Shown here: piece after piece, positions 62,216 through 64,000 of the stretch
Layout: each line of letters starts with the position of its first letter
How positions within the stretch are numbered: the first letter of the stretch is position 1
Origin: an uncultured Granulosicoccus sp.
GTDB taxonomy: Bacteria; Pseudomonadota; Gammaproteobacteria; Granulosicoccales; Granulosicoccaceae
Assembly (NCBI GenBank): GCA_947499955.1
Contig: CANMQI010000007.1
Span: 248,001-312,000 of the forward strand
DNA: 64,000 nt
Direction of reading: 5' to 3'
Notes under the pieces: generated by a model
Databases searched by the model: none
The model's input: the letters and a program-made list of their open reading frames with translations, nothing else
What the model was told of the DNA's origin: nothing
Program-made: the position numbers and the translations under genes

Positions 62216-63274
62216 ATGACAGCCAACCCGGTGTATGAATTCACCGAGCGTGAGCAACACATTCTGAAACTGCTCGTTGATCACTACATCGAGCAGGGCA
62301 CACCTGTGGGCTCCCGCACCATATCACGGCTCCCGGGGATAGACATCAGTGCCGCCTCGGTCCGTAACGTGATGGGCGATCTCGAGCACATGGGGTTGCT
62401 GAAGTCTCCGCACACCTCGGCGGGCCGGGTGCCGACATCGGCCGCCTTTCGGGTGTTCGTTGACAATCTGCTGGAGGTCAAGCCGCCCGAAGAAGGCACC
62501 ATCGAGCATATTCGTACCTTGCTCGATCCATCCCTGTCCGATCAGGCGCTGGTCAGGGTTGCATCCAACTATCTGTCCGGGTTCACGCGCATGGCCGGCA
62601 TGGTGACGGTGCCGCGACGCGAGGAGAAGCCTCTGAAGCAGGTGGAATTCATGCCGCTGTCCGACAAGCGTGTTCTGGTGATACTGATCATCAGTGATGA
62701 TGACATCCAGAACCGCATCATCCATGTGGAGCGCGACTACACCAAGGACGAACTCGCCGAGTTTGCGCGTGAGCTCAATGCGGTGTATCTGGGCCGACCA
62801 CTGGTCGAAGTCCGAGACCGATTGCGCCAGGATCTGGAAAGTACCCGCAAGGACATGAGTAATTCCATGCAGCGCATGATCGATGTTGCCGGCCAGGTGT
62901 TCGGGCCGGAAGACAGTGACGATGATGAGGACAGCATGCTCATGGCCGGTGAGACCAATCTCATGGGGCACGCCGACCTGGGCGATGTGGACAAGCTGCG
63001 CAGCCTGTTCGATGCCTTTCAGCAGAAGCGCGATATCTTCCATCTGCTGGAACGCTGTGTCTCGGCTGACGGGGTGCAGATCTTCATAGGCCGGGAATCG
63101 GGCTATGACGCGCTGGGGGAATGCAGTGTGGTGACGGCGCCGTACGAGATCAACGGCAAGCTTCTGGGCGTTCTCGGTGTGGTCGGGCCCAAACGCATGT
63201 CCTATGCTCAGGTCATACCCGTCGTGGATGTCACCTCCAGATTGCTCAGCGCCGCCTTGAACCTGCGCAAATAG
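62216..63274 (+). CDS. hrcA: Heat-inducible transcription repressor HrcA
   Basis: A 352-residue repressor of groE and dnaK operons in other bacteria. The winged-helix domain begins [67 protein letters not shown], an almost canonical HrcA signature. The dimerisation and regulatory domains continue to [16 protein letters not shown] short acidic insertion (about residues 225-245, [10 protein letters not shown]) is present. grpE follows 50 bases downstream. No complete CIRCE operator is visible upstream of either gene. Confidence 0.95.
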   Translation: MTANPVYEFTEREQHILKLLVDHYIEQGTPVGSRTISRLPGIDISAASVRNVMGDLEHMGLLKSPHTSAGRVPTSAAFRVFVDNLLEVKPPEEGTIEHIRTLLDPSLSDQALVRVASNYLSGFTRMAGMVTVPRREEKPLKQVEFMPLSDKRVLVILIISDDDIQNRIIHVERDYTKDELAEFARELNAVYLGRPLVEVRDRLRQDLESTRKDMSNSMQRMIDVAGQVFGPEDSDDDEDSMLMAGETNLMGHADLGDVDKLRSLFDAFQQKRDIFHLLERCVSADGVQIFIGRESGYDALGECSVVTAPYEINGKLLGVLGVVGPKRMSYAQVIPVVDVTSRLLSAALNLRK

Positions 63275-63324
63275 CACCTACTATTGGCGCAAATACGTCT
63301 ACTATTGCAGAGAGTTTCGAATCA

Positions 63325-64000
63325 ATGATGCCAGACAAGACTGAAGCGTCTGACAACGCGGTCAATGAATCGCTCGGCGACAACGCCGCCGATGACCGTG
63401 TTGTGAGTGAGCAGAACGGTGCCGCTTCCGGGGATGTTGATGGGACGGCAGCTCCCGGCAACGGGCAGACGCCTACCGACGACAGCGATCAGCCGGCTGG
63501 AGAGTTCATCGCCGCGGACGACAATGACCCGCTGGGTTTTGGAGATGAGCGTATGGGCGTTCAGGACGGCGAACCGCTTGATGAAGTCGGCCAGTTGCGT
63601 GCCAGACTTGCCGAGGCTGAAGCTCAGGCGTCCGAAAACTGGGATCGTCTGCTGCGACTGCAGGCTGACATGGAAAACCAGCGCAAGCGGGCACAGAACG
63701 ATGTCGCCAAGGCGCGCAAGTTTGCACTTGAAAGCATCGTTGGCGATTTGCTGCCGGTCAAGGACAGTCTGGAGATGGGCCTGGCTGCCGCGCAAGCTGA
63801 CGACGCGGATCCCGACGCCATCATCAAAGGCGCCGATCTGACGTTGAAGATGCTGGCTCAGGTTTTCGAGAAGAACAATATCGTCGAAATCAATCCGGTC
63901 GATGAAAAGTTCGATCCGGAATTTCACCAGGCAATGTCCATGCAGGAAATCGAAGGCAAGCCGTCCAACACGGTCACTTCGGTCATGCAGAAGGGCTACA
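63325..64000 (+). CDS. grpE: Nucleotide exchange factor GrpE, 3'-truncated by the window
   Basis: The first 225 codons of the DnaK nucleotide-exchange factor; the frame is open at the window edge. The N-terminal 80 residues are acidic and disordered-looking. The conserved part starts at LRARLAEAEAQASENWDRLLRLQADMENQRKRAQND, with YxxxS-type helix FALESIVGDLLPVKDSLEMGL and the beta-domain line NPVDEKFDPEFHQAMSM, ending MQKGY. AGAGAG lies upstream of the double ATG at 63325. It follows hrcA as in many heat-shock operons; dnaK is expected beyond the window. Confidence 0.95.
   Translation, partial: MMPDKTEASDNAVNESLGDNAADDRVVSEQNGAASGDVDGTAAPGNGQTPTDDSDQPAGEFIAADDNDPLGFGDERMGVQDGEPLDEVGQLRARLAEAEAQASENWDRLLRLQADMENQRKRAQNDVAKARKFALESIVGDLLPVKDSLEMGLAAAQADDADPDAIIKGADLTLKMLAQVFEKNNIVEINPVDEKFDPEFHQAMSMQEIEGKPSNTVTSVMQKGY

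Overview
The window reads as an ordinary stretch of a Gammaproteobacterium-like chromosome with moderately high GC. Supporting signs are the conserved block trxB / ftsK-lolA-rarA, with aat beside trxB, together with hrcA-grpE, a SpoT-like HD protein, a heme A synthase and a DUF3305/DUF3306-type formate dehydrogenase locus. I cannot name the genus. Genes are dense on both strands with many 4-base stop/start overlaps, and TTG and GTG starts are frequent. I saw no rRNA, tRNA, CRISPR array, insertion sequence, prophage or replication origin.

Layout. 1-3.8 kb: a truncated LysR regulator, a 48-residue membrane protein, a ribitol-dehydrogenase-like SDR, a ThrE-type exporter and an Mth938-domain protein. 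3.9-6.5 kb: hom-thrC (threonine synthesis). 6.6-9.7 kb (minus): aat, a FemAB/GNAT-like protein and trxB. 9.9-15.7 kb: ftsK-lolA-rarA and a GNAT enzyme. 15.7-17.5 kb (minus): queG and a ChrR-like cupin protein. 17.6-19.1 kb: lexA with a DUF427 gene and a small acidic protein, preceded by a striking inverted repeat. 19.5-21.2 kb: two poorly understood genes. 21.4-25.7 kb: nth, then an NtrC-type regulator and its Cache/HAMP histidine kinase. 25.9-28.1 kb: a 740-residue protein with a RelA/SpoT-like HD core.

28.2-39.5 kb is the functional centre: a formate dehydrogenase locus. A divergent pair (an HTH/substrate-binding regulator and fdhD) faces DUF3305, DUF3306, a multi-cluster ferredoxin, a TorD-type chaperone, a tiny Tat-signal protein and fdhABC. 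Together these would make, mature, export and membrane-anchor a Mo/W formate dehydrogenase that feeds electrons to the quinone pool. 39.6-46.6 kb: a hypothetical, a secreted ankyrin protein, an operon of a DUF3047 protein, a degenerate Rieske-like Tat protein and a cyclic-nucleotide-gated patatin, then ctaA and a membrane protein.

46.6-52.9 kb: a 7-bp tandem repeat, an MDR reductase/LysR pair, metY, a 9-bp tandem repeat, a LysR/SDR divergent pair with a duplicated operator-like sequence, and a ComEA-like protein. 53-60.8 kb: apt, DUF2959 and DUF2288 genes, then the methylmalonyl-CoA mutase operon (small subunit, large subunit, MeaB) and a standalone MnmC-like FAD enzyme. 60.9-64 kb: ispG, and divergently hrcA and the start of grpE.

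The items that look least described are the HD protein next to the two-component system, the accessory genes and FdhD variant of the formate dehydrogenase locus, the DUF3047/Rieske-like/patatin operon, and the unusual lexA operator. All functions are inferred from sequence read by eye; no database search was run.
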